DNA from: Corynebacterium faecale
Lineage (GTDB): Bacteria > Actinomycetota > Actinomycetes > Mycobacteriales > Mycobacteriaceae
Length of the DNA stretch: 64,000 nt
Assembly (NCBI RefSeq): GCF_030408735.1
Contig: NZ_CP047204.1
Location: 1,798,001-1,862,000, forward strand
Direction of reading: 5' to 3'
Part shown: positions 30,555 through 38,724 of the stretch, in pieces
How positions within the stretch are numbered: the first letter of the stretch is position 1
Layout: each line of letters begins with the position of its first letter
The notes under the pieces: model-generated
The model's database searches: none
Seen by the model: only the letters and a program-made list of their open reading frames with translations
What the model was told of the DNA's origin: nothing
Program-made: the position numbers and the translations under genes

Positions 30555-30603
30555 AACCACCCCACATCCCCCGGCCGGATGACCGAGGGGATGTGGGGTG
30601 GTT
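30555..30603 (-). terminator. Hairpin between rpsO and pnp
   Basis: A stem of AACCACCCCACATCCCC (30555-30571) with GGGGATGTGGGGTGGTT (30587-30603), 17 bp, lies in the rpsO-pnp gap. It could end rpsO transcription, or act as the RNase III-type processing or autoregulation stem known upstream of pnp in other bacteria. No T-run follows on the minus strand, which slightly favours processing or mRNA end protection. Confidence 0.65.
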
Positions 30604-30668
30604 GCAGGTACGTCGCACGATCACCGTCTCATCCTCAGATGAGGAACGGTGATGCGCTCACCGTGAAA

Positions 30669-30938
30669 TTAGCGACGCAGGCCGAGGCGTGCGATCAGGT
30701 CACGGTAGCGGGTGACGTTGTTGTCTGCCAGGTACTTCAGCATGCTGCGACGACGACCAACGAGCAGCAGCAGACCACGACGGGAGTGGTGGTCGTGCTT
30801 GTGGAACTTCAGGTGCTCGGTGAGGGTGTTGATGCGATTGGTCAGCATCGCGATCTGTGCCTCTGGGGAGCCGGTGTCGGTCTCGTGCAGACCGTACTCG
30901 GCAAGGATGGACTTCTTCTGCTCGGACGTAAGAGCCAT
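30669..30938 (-). CDS. rpsO: 30S ribosomal protein S15
   Basis: An 89-residue primary 16S rRNA-binding protein with full-length family sequence ([30 protein letters not shown] start, [31 protein letters not shown] end). AGGAG lies 8 nt before the ATG. pnp follows downstream. Confidence 0.98.
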   Translation of the reverse strand: MALTSEQKKSILAEYGLHETDTGSPEAQIAMLTNRINTLTEHLKFHKHDHHSRRGLLLLVGRRRSMLKYLADNNVTRYRDLIARLGLRR

Positions 30939-31102
30939 GGAATTCTCCTAGTTATTTCAGTCCACATGAAAAGTTTTCACCATGCACCCAGGAAGTGGGC
31001 ACACACTGTACTTTCTGTAACTGCTGCGGACCACAGTCACAAAACCATCGGTCAGCTTAGCACCAGCAGGTTACCCGACCCAAATGACTGGCCTTTATGT
31101 TC

Positions 31103-32053
31103 CTACTGCCCCGCGGCCACACGTCCAACGCGGGTCATGAACTCAGCAAGGAAACGCTCCACATCAACAGCCACCGCTGCACGGGCGGTACGCACCGGAT
31201 CATTGAGTCGGAGTTCATCACCGATGGTGCGTCCGCGGGTTTCGCCGTCCACATCCACCTTGAGGTTGATGGGCAGCAGGGTCACCAGGCTCGGATCCAC
31301 GGCCACACCAACGGCCAACGGGTCATGCAGTCCGCAGCCACCCAGGTGCGGGGCGGTGGTGTCATAGGCCTTGATGTAGTAGTCGGTCATGTCAGCCAAC
31401 GCGATGGCCGCCGGGGTGCCCAGTGCGCGCCACTGGGCGGTGTGCTGCCTGGTCAACAGCGTCTGGAGGGTCACGTCCAGGCCGATCATCGTGACATCGG
31501 ATGCCGCATGGAAGAGATCATTGGCGGCATCGGGGTCCTGGTTGATGTTGGCTTCCGCCCAGGGGCTGACATTGCCCGGAACGGTGAGGGCACCACCCAT
31601 GATGACGATGTGGGCGTTCTCTGCGAAAGCCTGATCCTTGGCGGCGGCGGCAGCCAGGTTGGTCATGGGGCCGGTGGCGATGATGACCAGATCATCACCA
31701 TGTTCGCGGACGGATTCAATGAGGAAATCAACCGCACCCGGGCGTGCCTCTGCCGCGGCCTTGGCCAGGGCGACTTCACCGATGCCGTTCTGTCCGTGGA
31801 TGAACGCGGAGATCTCCAGGACCTCGAAACCGTCCTTGGTCTGGGCGTGTGGCTCCCCGAGGTAGACCGGGACCTCCGGGGCTCCGAAGAGCTCCAGGAG
31901 GGCGAGGTCGTTGGCGGCTCCGTTTTCCATCAGGACATTGCCGTAGGTACAGGTCACGCCGATGACCTCAAGCTCCGGGGATCCCAGGGCGTACGCCAGT
32001 GCGAGGGCATCATCGATGCCGGTGTCCAGATCCAGGATGGCTTTCTTGGTCAT
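31103..32053 (-). CDS. Inosine-uridine preferring nucleoside hydrolase family protein
   Basis: A ribonucleoside N-glycosidase of 316 residues. The calcium-binding Asp cluster appears as DLDTGIDDALAL at the N-terminus, with further family motifs IIATGPMTNLAAA, IVIMGGAL, NINQDPDAAN and the GCGLHDPLAV Asp/His near the C-terminus. The ATG at 32053 (MTKK) is chosen because AAAGG lies about 10 nt upstream; an in-frame ATG at 32062 is too close to that site. Substrate range cannot be told from sequence. A purine/pyrimidine salvage role is inferred. Confidence 0.9.
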   Translation of the reverse strand: MTKKAILDLDTGIDDALALAYALGSPELEVIGVTCTYGNVLMENGAANDLALLELFGAPEVPVYLGEPHAQTKDGFEVLEISAFIHGQNGIGEVALAKAAAEARPGAVDFLIESVREHGDDLVIIATGPMTNLAAAAAKDQAFAENAHIVIMGGALTVPGNVSPWAEANINQDPDAANDLFHAASDVTMIGLDVTLQTLLTRQHTAQWRALGTPAAIALADMTDYYIKAYDTTAPHLGGCGLHDPLAVGVAVDPSLVTLLPINLKVDVDGETRGRTIGDELRLNDPVRTARAAVAVDVERFLAEFMTRVGRVAAGQ

Positions 32054-32123
32054 GGTGAGCATGCCTTTCCGTCAGTGTTCAGCGGTCTCTCAACCAACCA
32101 TCTTAAGGCCCGCGTCGCGGGCC

Positions 32124-33149
32124 TTAATCAGCCGGGGTGGCCGCGTCGTCGAAAAGCTCACTGTCTTTTTCCAGAATCTCCCGGGTCCGGCTCACATCAT
32201 TGGCCATCGCCTCCATGAGCTCATCAATGCCGTTGAACTTGACCATGGGGCGCAGGTGATCAACAAACTCCACCATCACGTGATGCCCGTAGAGGTCAGC
32301 TTCGCGGTCGAGGACGAAAGCCTCGACACTGCGGCGGTTATCGCCGAAGGTGGGGTTGGTGCCCACGGATACTGCGGTGGGATAACGGACACCGGGAATC
32401 ATGTCGCCGTCGATGTCACGGGAGATCTCCTGGTCGATCTTGCGGTCATCGGTGATGGTGAACCAGCCGGCGTACACACCGTCAGCGGGCAACGCCACGG
32501 ATTCCGGCAGGTAGAGGTTGGCCGTGGGGTACCCGAGCTCCTTGCCACCGCGCCCGGCACCGCGCACGACCTCGCCACGCACGGAATACCGTCGCCCGAG
32601 GGCCCAGTTGGCGCGCGCAACCTCACCTGTGGTGAGGAACTTCCGCACCAGGGTGGAGCAGATGCACACGTCATCATCGTGCAGCAACGGCATGATGGTC
32701 ACATCCACGCCGTGCTCCCTGCCCAGCTCACGCATGGTGGCCTCGGTGCCGTCGCCGTTGGTGCCAAAGGTGAAGTTCTCCCCCACCACGATCGCCCTGG
32801 CGTGCAACGTCTCCACCAGCAGGGATGTGAAGTACTCCGCCGGGGACACTCCTGCGAGTTCGCGGGTGAAATCAATGATCAGCGCGGCGTCCACCCCCTC
32901 CGCCTCGGCGAGGGTGATGCGGTAATCCAACGGCGCCAGGCGCGTGGGCTGACGGCCTGGGAGAAACACCGAGATCGGATGTGGGTCGAAGGTGACCATC
33001 ACGCAGGGCACACCCAGTTCACGGGCCTGCCGGGAAGCCTCGTTCATGAGTGTCTGATGCCCACGGTGTACACCGTCGAATACGCCGATCGTGACAACCG
33101 CACCCGTCAGGTCGGCTGGGACTTCTGTTAAACCACGCCAAATATCCAC
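32124..33149 (-). CDS. ribF: Bifunctional riboflavin kinase / FAD synthetase
   Basis: Makes FMN and FAD from riboflavin; 341 residues. The N-terminal nucleotidyltransferase domain has GVFDGVHRGHQTLM and the ISSTLVRK-like CICSTLVRKFL. The C-terminal kinase domain has GYPTANL and GTNPTFG, VEAFVLD. The GTG start at 33149 is preceded by TAACCT ending 6 nt upstream with no ribosome site, so a leaderless message is likely. It is divergent from truB with only 31 bp between the start codons. Confidence 0.95.
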   Translation of the reverse strand: MDIWRGLTEVPADLTGAVVTIGVFDGVHRGHQTLMNEASRQARELGVPCVMVTFDPHPISVFLPGRQPTRLAPLDYRITLAEAEGVDAALIIDFTRELAGVSPAEYFTSLLVETLHARAIVVGENFTFGTNGDGTEATMRELGREHGVDVTIMPLLHDDDVCICSTLVRKFLTTGEVARANWALGRRYSVRGEVVRGAGRGGKELGYPTANLYLPESVALPADGVYAGWFTITDDRKIDQEISRDIDGDMIPGVRYPTAVSVGTNPTFGDNRRSVEAFVLDREADLYGHHVMVEFVDHLRPMVKFNGIDELMEAMANDVSRTREILEKDSELFDDAATPAD

Positions 33150-33180
33150 GGCTACAGGTTACGGCATAGACTTCCCAATC
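33150..33180. promoter_or_regulatory. Overlapping divergent leaderless promoters of ribF and truB
   Basis: The 31-bp spacer contains TAACCT on the minus strand (33156-33161) ending 6 nt before the ribF GTG, and TAGACT on the plus strand (33167-33172) ending 8 nt before the truB ATG. The two -10 boxes are back to back, so each promoter's -35 zone falls inside the other gene. RNA polymerase is unlikely to occupy both at once. Confidence 0.6.
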
Positions 33181-34074
33181 ATGAATGATCCCGTCAAGAA
33201 TTCAGGCCTCGTGGTGGTGGACAAGCCCGCCGGCATGACATCCCATGATGTGGTGTCCAAACTCCGTCGAGCGTTTTCCACACGCAAGGTGGGCCACGCC
33301 GGCACCCTCGACCCCATGGCCACCGGCGTGCTGGTGGTCGGCATCGAGCGCGGCACCCGCTTCCTCGCACACCTGGTGGCCACCACCAAGGCGTATGACG
33401 CCACCATCCGACTCGGAGCGGCGACCACCACCGATGACCGCGAGGGCGAGGTTATCTCCACGGCGGACGCTTCAGAGCTTATCGACGAAAAGATCACCGC
33501 CGCAGTAGTCGACCTCACCGGTGACATCATGCAGAAACCCGCCAGTGTGTCAGCCATCAAGATCGACGGTAAACGGGCGCACGAACGGGTCCGCGAGGGC
33601 GAGACCGTGGATATCCCGGCACGCCCGGTGACGGTGAGTGTGTTCGATGTGCTGGATCGTCGCCGTGAGGGCGGGTTCGTGGATCTTGATGTGCGCGTGC
33701 ACTGCTCCTCTGGAACCTATATCCGTTCCCTGGCCCGTGACCTGGGCGCGGCCCTGGGTGTGGGTGGGCATCTGACCGCGCTGCGACGCACCGAGGTCGG
33801 CCCCTTCACCCTGGACGATGCCATTCCACTCGCTGATCTGCAGGACAATGCCCGCCTGTCGCTCAACCTGGATGAGGCACTCTCGCGGTCCTATCCCGTC
33901 CTTCACATCACCGAGGAGGAGGGCGAGGCACTGTCCATGGGTAAGTGGCTGGAGCCACGTGGCCTGACAGGTGTCCACGCCGCCGTCACTCCTTCGGGGC
34001 AGGCGATCGCCCTGATCGAGGAAAAGGGAAAACGCCTGGCAACCGTGTTCGTAGCGCGTCCCAATACCCTCTGA
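33181..34074 (+). CDS. truB: tRNA pseudouridine(55) synthase TruB
   Basis: Forms pseudouridine 55 in the T-loop of tRNAs; 297 residues. The family motifs are VVVDKPAGMTSHDVV, GHAGTLDPMATGVLVVGIERGTR (catalytic Asp near residue 44), QKPASVSAIKIDGKRAHERVR and VHCSSGTYIRSLARDLG. The ATG at 33181 matches the family start and the -10 hexamer 8 nt upstream. In most bacteria truB and ribF are codirectional; here they are divergent. Confidence 0.95.
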   Translation: MNDPVKNSGLVVVDKPAGMTSHDVVSKLRRAFSTRKVGHAGTLDPMATGVLVVGIERGTRFLAHLVATTKAYDATIRLGAATTTDDREGEVISTADASELIDEKITAAVVDLTGDIMQKPASVSAIKIDGKRAHERVREGETVDIPARPVTVSVFDVLDRRREGGFVDLDVRVHCSSGTYIRSLARDLGAALGVGGHLTALRRTEVGPFTLDDAIPLADLQDNARLSLNLDEALSRSYPVLHITEEEGEALSMGKWLEPRGLTGVHAAVTPSGQAIALIEEKGKRLATVFVARPNTL

Positions 34075-34084
34075 CCGGACTGCT

Positions 34085-34741
34085 TCAGGTAACTGCGGTG
34101 GCCGCGATGACATAACCGTCCCGCAACACCCATTTGCCTGAAATGAACGGCACCGGTGTTGGCCGCACCAACAGGTAGGAGACGAAGGTGCCGTCATCGC
34201 GGAGATCGATCTCAGCCTGTTCGAAACCCAACCAGCGGTGTGTCAGCGGGAACCATGCCTTGTAGGTGGCTTCCTTCGCACAGAACAACAGCCGGTCAGC
34301 GCAATGGACCCCGTTGGCCTCCAGCCGCGCCAGTTGAGGCATCTCCCCCACCCGCGCGATGGAACCCAGGACATCCCTGGGTAGTGGTTCCGCAGGTTCA
34401 GCGTCCAGGCCCATGGACCGCACGAGCAGACGGGGAGCCACCACAGCTGCCCGGAAACCGTCAGTGTGGGTCAGGGACCCAGACACCGACGACGGCCACA
34501 ATGGCATCCCGCGCTCACCGCGCAGTATCGGATCACCGCTGTCCCGGCCGAGTTCACGCAATGCCTGGTGCGCGCACCAACGGGCATCGCCGAATTCCGC
34601 CTTGCGGATATCCACCGAATGAGCCACCAAGGCCTTCTCCAGTGGATGCAGCTTGTGGAAATTATCCAGGTTGGTGCCTTTATCCTCGGTTCTGAGGAAG
34701 GAGAACTTAGCGGAACTGGGGAACAGGGAGTCATCCAGCAT
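34085..34741 (-). CDS. 4'-phosphopantetheinyl transferase (Sfp/EntD type)
   Basis: Transfers phosphopantetheine from CoA to carrier proteins; 218 residues. The EntD-type motifs are RGMPLWPSSVSGSLTHTDG, the Mg-binding GLDAEPAEPL (near 112) and FCAKEATYKAWFPL (near 153). In mycolate-making actinobacteria such an enzyme (PptT type) activates fatty-acid and polyketide synthases; which carriers are served here is not visible. It overlaps the upstream phosphoesterase gene by 11 bp. Confidence 0.9.
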   Translation of the reverse strand: MLDDSLFPSSAKFSFLRTEDKGTNLDNFHKLHPLEKALVAHSVDIRKAEFGDARWCAHQALRELGRDSGDPILRGERGMPLWPSSVSGSLTHTDGFRAAVVAPRLLVRSMGLDAEPAEPLPRDVLGSIARVGEMPQLARLEANGVHCADRLLFCAKEATYKAWFPLTHRWLGFEQAEIDLRDDGTFVSYLLVRPTPVPFISGKWVLRDGYVIAATAVT

Positions 34742-35543
34742 GATCCACCTCCATCACCGGGTAGGGCCACACATGGCCTGTCCCCCACTGTTCCCATTCC
34801 CTCGGATAACCCAGGGACACCTCGATGTGTTTGACACCGTTGATCTTCTGCACCCCCGGAATATGCAGGTGCCCGTACACCACCGCCTGGGCGTTGTACC
34901 GCTCAGCCCATCCCCGGGTATGCCTGGTTCCGCACCACAATGCCAGTTCCTGCCACCTCATCTGCTGGGTGGGTTCCACCACCAGCGGCCAGTGGTTGAT
35001 GAGGATGGTCGGGCCGTTGATCTTGGACAGACGTTTGATCGAATAGGCCAACCGGTCCCAGCACCAGGCACGGATATCCACGAAGGGGGCGATGGAAAAC
35101 TCATCGGTCATCATGACCTGTCTGTCACGGGCAGCCTGCACCGCCTGTTCCACAGTGAACCCGGGACGGCGGAAGGAATAGTCATAGAGCGTGAACAACG
35201 GGACGATGGTGACTCCGCCGAAGGTTAAGTAGGGATCCTCAGGGGTCAGCACATCAATCCTGCGGCACCCCTCCACCAACTCGGTGTATTTGTCCCTGCC
35301 CTGATAACGATCCTGGGACCGGGAGAACAACTCATGGTTTCCCGGAACCCAAATGACCTTGGCAAACCGCTTGCGGAGCCGGGCCAGAACAGACAACACC
35401 AGCTCGGTGCGTTCGGCTACATCTCCGGCGACAATCAACCAGTCCGAGGGGTCCCTCGGCTGGATGTTCTCTATGGGATCTGCGTTGGCCTTCACCGCCG
35501 CATGGAGGTCTGCGACCGCCCAGAGCGTTGTGGTCACGTCCAC
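34731..35543 (-). CDS. Calcineurin-like metallophosphoesterase
   Basis: A 270-residue binuclear-metal phosphoesterase with the motifs D-x-H (AVADLHA), GD (IVAGDVAE), GNHE (VPGNHELFSR) and the late His motifs (LINHWPL, VYGHLHIPG). The substrate is unknown. In mycobacteria a related phosphoesterase sits beside pptT and hydrolyses phosphopantetheine from ACP (PptH); the 11-bp overlap with the transferase gene suggests the same pairing here. The start is GTG at 35543. A second in-frame GTG at 35537 has better spacing to the GGAAGG site. Confidence 0.88.
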   Translation of the reverse strand: MDVTTTLWAVADLHAAVKANADPIENIQPRDPSDWLIVAGDVAERTELVLSVLARLRKRFAKVIWVPGNHELFSRSQDRYQGRDKYTELVEGCRRIDVLTPEDPYLTFGGVTIVPLFTLYDYSFRRPGFTVEQAVQAARDRQVMMTDEFSIAPFVDIRAWCWDRLAYSIKRLSKINGPTILINHWPLVVEPTQQMRWQELALWCGTRHTRGWAERYNAQAVVYGHLHIPGVQKINGVKHIEVSLGYPREWEQWGTGHVWPYPVMEVDHAG

Positions 35544-35639
35544 CTCTACCTTCCGTCAGTCCTCCGGTGTCAACACCGGCCCTCGGTCTAGTTGTGACAG
35601 TTTACGCGAAGACGTTCACAGTCCGTGGCGGAACACCCA

Positions 35640-37010
35640 TCAGGATACCGTGGCGCCTGCCCGGGCCCAGCGCATGGAGCTGAACCGCCACACCACCGCA
35701 AACAAACGGATAGCGATGAAAGCCAGGAGGCCCAACCAGACCCCTGTGAGACCACCGTCGAGCAGGTAGGAGATCCACACCCCCGGCAGGAAACCGAGAA
35801 GCACCGCCAGGATGGAGGCATTACGCAAAAAGACCGCGTCCGACGCCCCCAGCAGCACTCCGTCGATGGCGAAGACCACCCCACCGAGAATGATCATCAC
35901 TATCATGACCCACCAGGGATCAGCGATCGCCTCCAGAACAACCTCATCCCGGGTGAAGATCCTGGGGATCACCTGGTACAGCGCGGCGAAGAACAATCCC
36001 AGGCCGCCGGCGAACACCATGGAATAGATGATCACCCGGTTGCCCACCTTGCGGGCGAGTTGTGCAGACCCTGCGCCCAGAGCTGCCCCGGTCAGGGTCT
36101 GGGCGGCGATCGCCAGGGAGTCCAGAACCAGGGTGATGAAATTCCACAGCTGCAACATCACCTGGTGGGCAGCCAGCGATGCGGTTCCGAACCGTGCCGC
36201 GACCGCCGCTGCAGACAGGAACGCCACCTGGAAACTCAGCGACCTCATGATCAGGTCCCGCCCCAGAGATAACTGTCGCCGGATAATGCTCCACCGGGGT
36301 CGCCAGGGACCCTTGTGGTATTTGGCCAGGGCGAGGAGGAACAAAGCAGCCGTGATGCCCTCCGCGATCACATTGGCATAGGCAGATCCCACCAGGCCGT
36401 AGCGGTTGACCATCACGGGAATGAGAATGGCGCCGGGCACCACACCCGCCAGTGTGAAGTACAGGGGCAATCTGGTGTTCTGAATTCCACGCAGCCACCC
36501 GTTGCCCGCCATGATGATGAGCACGAGTGGCACGGCGAGGGCTGCCGCGCGCAACCATTCCGCGGCGGCATCCGCCACCTCCCGGTTTCCGGAAAGCCAC
36601 AACGTGAACCACGGTGCAAAAATGATCATGGTCAGAGCAATCCCGGTCCCGACAAACACCGCGACCCAGGTGGCCTGCACCCCCTCGGCTATGGCCCCAC
36701 GGCGATCCCCCGCTCCGAAGAGCCTGGAAGACCGCGCTGTGGTGCCGTAGGACAGAAAGGTGAGTTGGGTGGTGACCTGGGATTGGATGGTGACAGCGGC
36801 ACCGAGCGCAGCAAGCTCAAAACCACCCAGACGGCCGACCACGGCGGTATCGAGAAGCAGATACAGGGGCATCGCAGCCAGCACACCGAGGGCGGGCAGC
36901 GCCAGGGCGAAGATCTGCCGGGCGGTGACCTGGCTCAAATCCCTGCGGTCTGCCTCGTGGGACTCCGCTTCGGAGCTGGCCTTCCTCGGTATGAGGGGGT
37001 CGGACGACAT
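35640..37010 (-). CDS. MATE family efflux transporter (DinF-like)
   Basis: A 456-residue multidrug/oxidant exporter with 12 predicted membrane helices in two MATE halves (first half starting ALALPALGVLAAMPLYLLLDTAVVGRLG, second ARFGTASLAAHQVMLQLWNF). GGAG precedes the ATG by 8 nt. It follows nrnA by 18 bp in the rimP-nusA-infB-rbfA-nrnA direction, as in mycobacteria, where dinF closes this run. The substrate is not predictable. Confidence 0.9.
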   Translation of the reverse strand: MSSDPLIPRKASSEAESHEADRRDLSQVTARQIFALALPALGVLAAMPLYLLLDTAVVGRLGGFELAALGAAVTIQSQVTTQLTFLSYGTTARSSRLFGAGDRRGAIAEGVQATWVAVFVGTGIALTMIIFAPWFTLWLSGNREVADAAAEWLRAAALAVPLVLIIMAGNGWLRGIQNTRLPLYFTLAGVVPGAILIPVMVNRYGLVGSAYANVIAEGITAALFLLALAKYHKGPWRPRWSIIRRQLSLGRDLIMRSLSFQVAFLSAAAVAARFGTASLAAHQVMLQLWNFITLVLDSLAIAAQTLTGAALGAGSAQLARKVGNRVIIYSMVFAGGLGLFFAALYQVIPRIFTRDEVVLEAIADPWWVMIVMIILGGVVFAIDGVLLGASDAVFLRNASILAVLLGFLPGVWISYLLDGGLTGVWLGLLAFIAIRLFAVVWRFSSMRWARAGATVS

Positions 37011-37028
37011 GGGTGGGACTCCGCCGCC

Positions 37029-38027
37029 CTAGTTGCTGACCACGGAGGAGCAGTTGAGGGTTTCCCCGAGCTCCACCGCGGCGGTGATGAGGGTGTCCAG
37101 TGCTTCGAGCTCGGTGCCACGGGCGGTATAACCGGCGGCTGGAACATGTCCGCCCCCGCCGAGGTGGACCGCAAGGGATCCCACACTCAACTTGGATGAT
37201 CTGAGCGAAACGGTGAACACTCCCGGTTCATACTCCTTGAACACCGCGCCGAAGTCAGCCCCGTCCACCGCACGGACGGTCTCGATGAGTCCCTCCACCG
37301 CAGCCTTGGAGTGACCGTTGATGGTCGCGTGGTCCGCCACCAACACCGCTAACCGGTAGGGCCCGGCGCTGTGCGTCTCGATCTTGGACATGATCTGACC
37401 AACCAGGCGGAGATCCTCCAGGGAGGTCTTATCAATCAGTTCCGCAGAGATCTGACGGATATCAAGACCGAACTCCATGAGCTCCTTGGCCATGATGTGC
37501 ATCTCTGGACGTCCCCACCGGAAACACCCGGTGTCGGTGAGGAGACCGGCATAAAGACCATGTGCGATGGATTGGGTAGTGCGCACACCCAGGTGCTCCA
37601 ACCAGGCGAACAGGATCGTGGTGGTGGATTCAGCCTCGGTATCAATAAGATTGACCCGGCCAAAACCCGGGTTCGTGGCATGGTGATCTACCACGATGGT
37701 GGAGGAACGCCTGGACACGATCGTGTCCTCGAAGTCGCCGGTTCGTTCCTGCGAACCACAGTCAACGACGATGATCAGGTCAGAATCCGGCAGATCAGAG
37801 GAGAAGATGATGTCAGCGGCACCGGGAATGGACAACAGATTGGCAGGCATGGACTCAACCTGCCCGATGAAACCCTGCGCCGTCTTCCCCAACTGCCTCA
37901 GAGCCTCCACGGTGGCACTGATGCTTCCGATGGCATCGGCATCAGGTCGCAGGTGCCCCACCACGTTGATGGTGTGAGCTGCCGACACCAATTCCGATGC
38001 TGCACGGAATTCAGGATGTGATGTCAC
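37029..38027 (-). CDS. nrnA: DHH/DHHA1 phosphoesterase (NrnA-like nanoRNase / pAp phosphatase)
   Basis: Cleaves very short RNA oligomers, pAp and, in mycobacterial relatives, cyclic dinucleotides; 332 residues. The DHH domain has HLRPDADAIGS, VVDCGSQ, VVDHHATNPGF and LLTDTGCFRW. DHHA1 has the GGGGHVPAAGYTARG RNA-binding loop. The ATG is 5 bp after the rbfA stop, so translation is coupled. It belongs to the translation/RNA operon. Confidence 0.92.
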   Translation of the reverse strand: MTSHPEFRAASELVSAAHTINVVGHLRPDADAIGSISATVEALRQLGKTAQGFIGQVESMPANLLSIPGAADIIFSSDLPDSDLIIVVDCGSQERTGDFEDTIVSRRSSTIVVDHHATNPGFGRVNLIDTEAESTTTILFAWLEHLGVRTTQSIAHGLYAGLLTDTGCFRWGRPEMHIMAKELMEFGLDIRQISAELIDKTSLEDLRLVGQIMSKIETHSAGPYRLAVLVADHATINGHSKAAVEGLIETVRAVDGADFGAVFKEYEPGVFTVSLRSSKLSVGSLAVHLGGGGHVPAAGYTARGTELEALDTLITAAVELGETLNCSSVVSN

Positions 38028-38032
38028 TGGCG

Positions 38033-38482
38033 TTATGCCTCATCCTCTTTAACTGAATCCGTGCGGTACGGATTAGGGTCTCCAGCTGGCACTGCATTCT
38101 CTTTCAGCTTGGCCAGTTCAGCATCGCGCTGACGTGCCCGCTCGAGGAGAGCCTCCATGTGTGCCGATGCCTCCGGAACGGTGTCCACGCGGTAGCTCAG
38201 GGTCGGGGTGAAGCGGACACCGAGCTGCTCACCGACGATCTTGCGGAGCTGGCCACGGGCGCGGTGGAGTGCTTCTGCTGCGGCATCCACGTCCGGTTCA
38301 TCGCCGACGTTTTCACCACGGACGGTGTAGAAGATGGTGGCGTCGTGGAGGTCACCGGTCATGGTGACATCGGTGACGGTGATGAACTCAAGACGACGGT
38401 CCTTGATCTCGCGCTCAATTGCGCTGGCCACGATGGTCTGAATGCGCTTTGCCATCCGTGCCGCGCGTGCGTTGTCCGCCAT
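38033..38482 (-). CDS. rbfA: 30S ribosome-binding factor RbfA
   Basis: A late 30S assembly factor, 149 residues, same length as in C. glutamicum. The KH-like fold carries [21 protein letters not shown] and the conserved [16 protein letters not shown]. The ATG at 38482 follows a GAGGGAG site; upstream in-frame codons have no family similarity. It lies between infB (with a hairpin terminator in the gap) and nrnA. Confidence 0.95.
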   Translation of the reverse strand: MADNARAARMAKRIQTIVASAIEREIKDRRLEFITVTDVTMTGDLHDATIFYTVRGENVGDEPDVDAAAEALHRARGQLRKIVGEQLGVRFTPTLSYRVDTVPEASAHMEALLERARQRDAELAKLKENAVPAGDPNPYRTDSVKEDEA

Positions 38483-38660
38483 GTAGGACCACTCCCTCTT
38501 TAAACTACAGTTGTACTGATTCTCCGAAGATTCTACCCTGTCAAGCTTCGGTTTTTGTATCCAGCCACGGAAAACACCCGTTTCGTGCCGATCTCCACAG
38601 TATCCCGCCACCACCAGCTCACGATCGTGTCGATCAAGCGGCGTGATGAGGGGAAAGACC

Positions 38661-38705
38661 AAAGTCCGCTTCCCTCCGGTGGTGTACCGGAGGGAAGCGG
38701 ACTTT
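38661..38705 (-). terminator. infB terminator
   Basis: A 20-bp stem of AAAGTCCGCTTCCCTCCGGT (38661-38680) with its complement ending in ACTTT at 38705, with a 5-nt loop, directly follows infB. rbfA therefore needs readthrough or its own promoter. Confidence 0.75.
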
Positions 38706-38724
38706 AAGGGTTTACACGAAGGAT

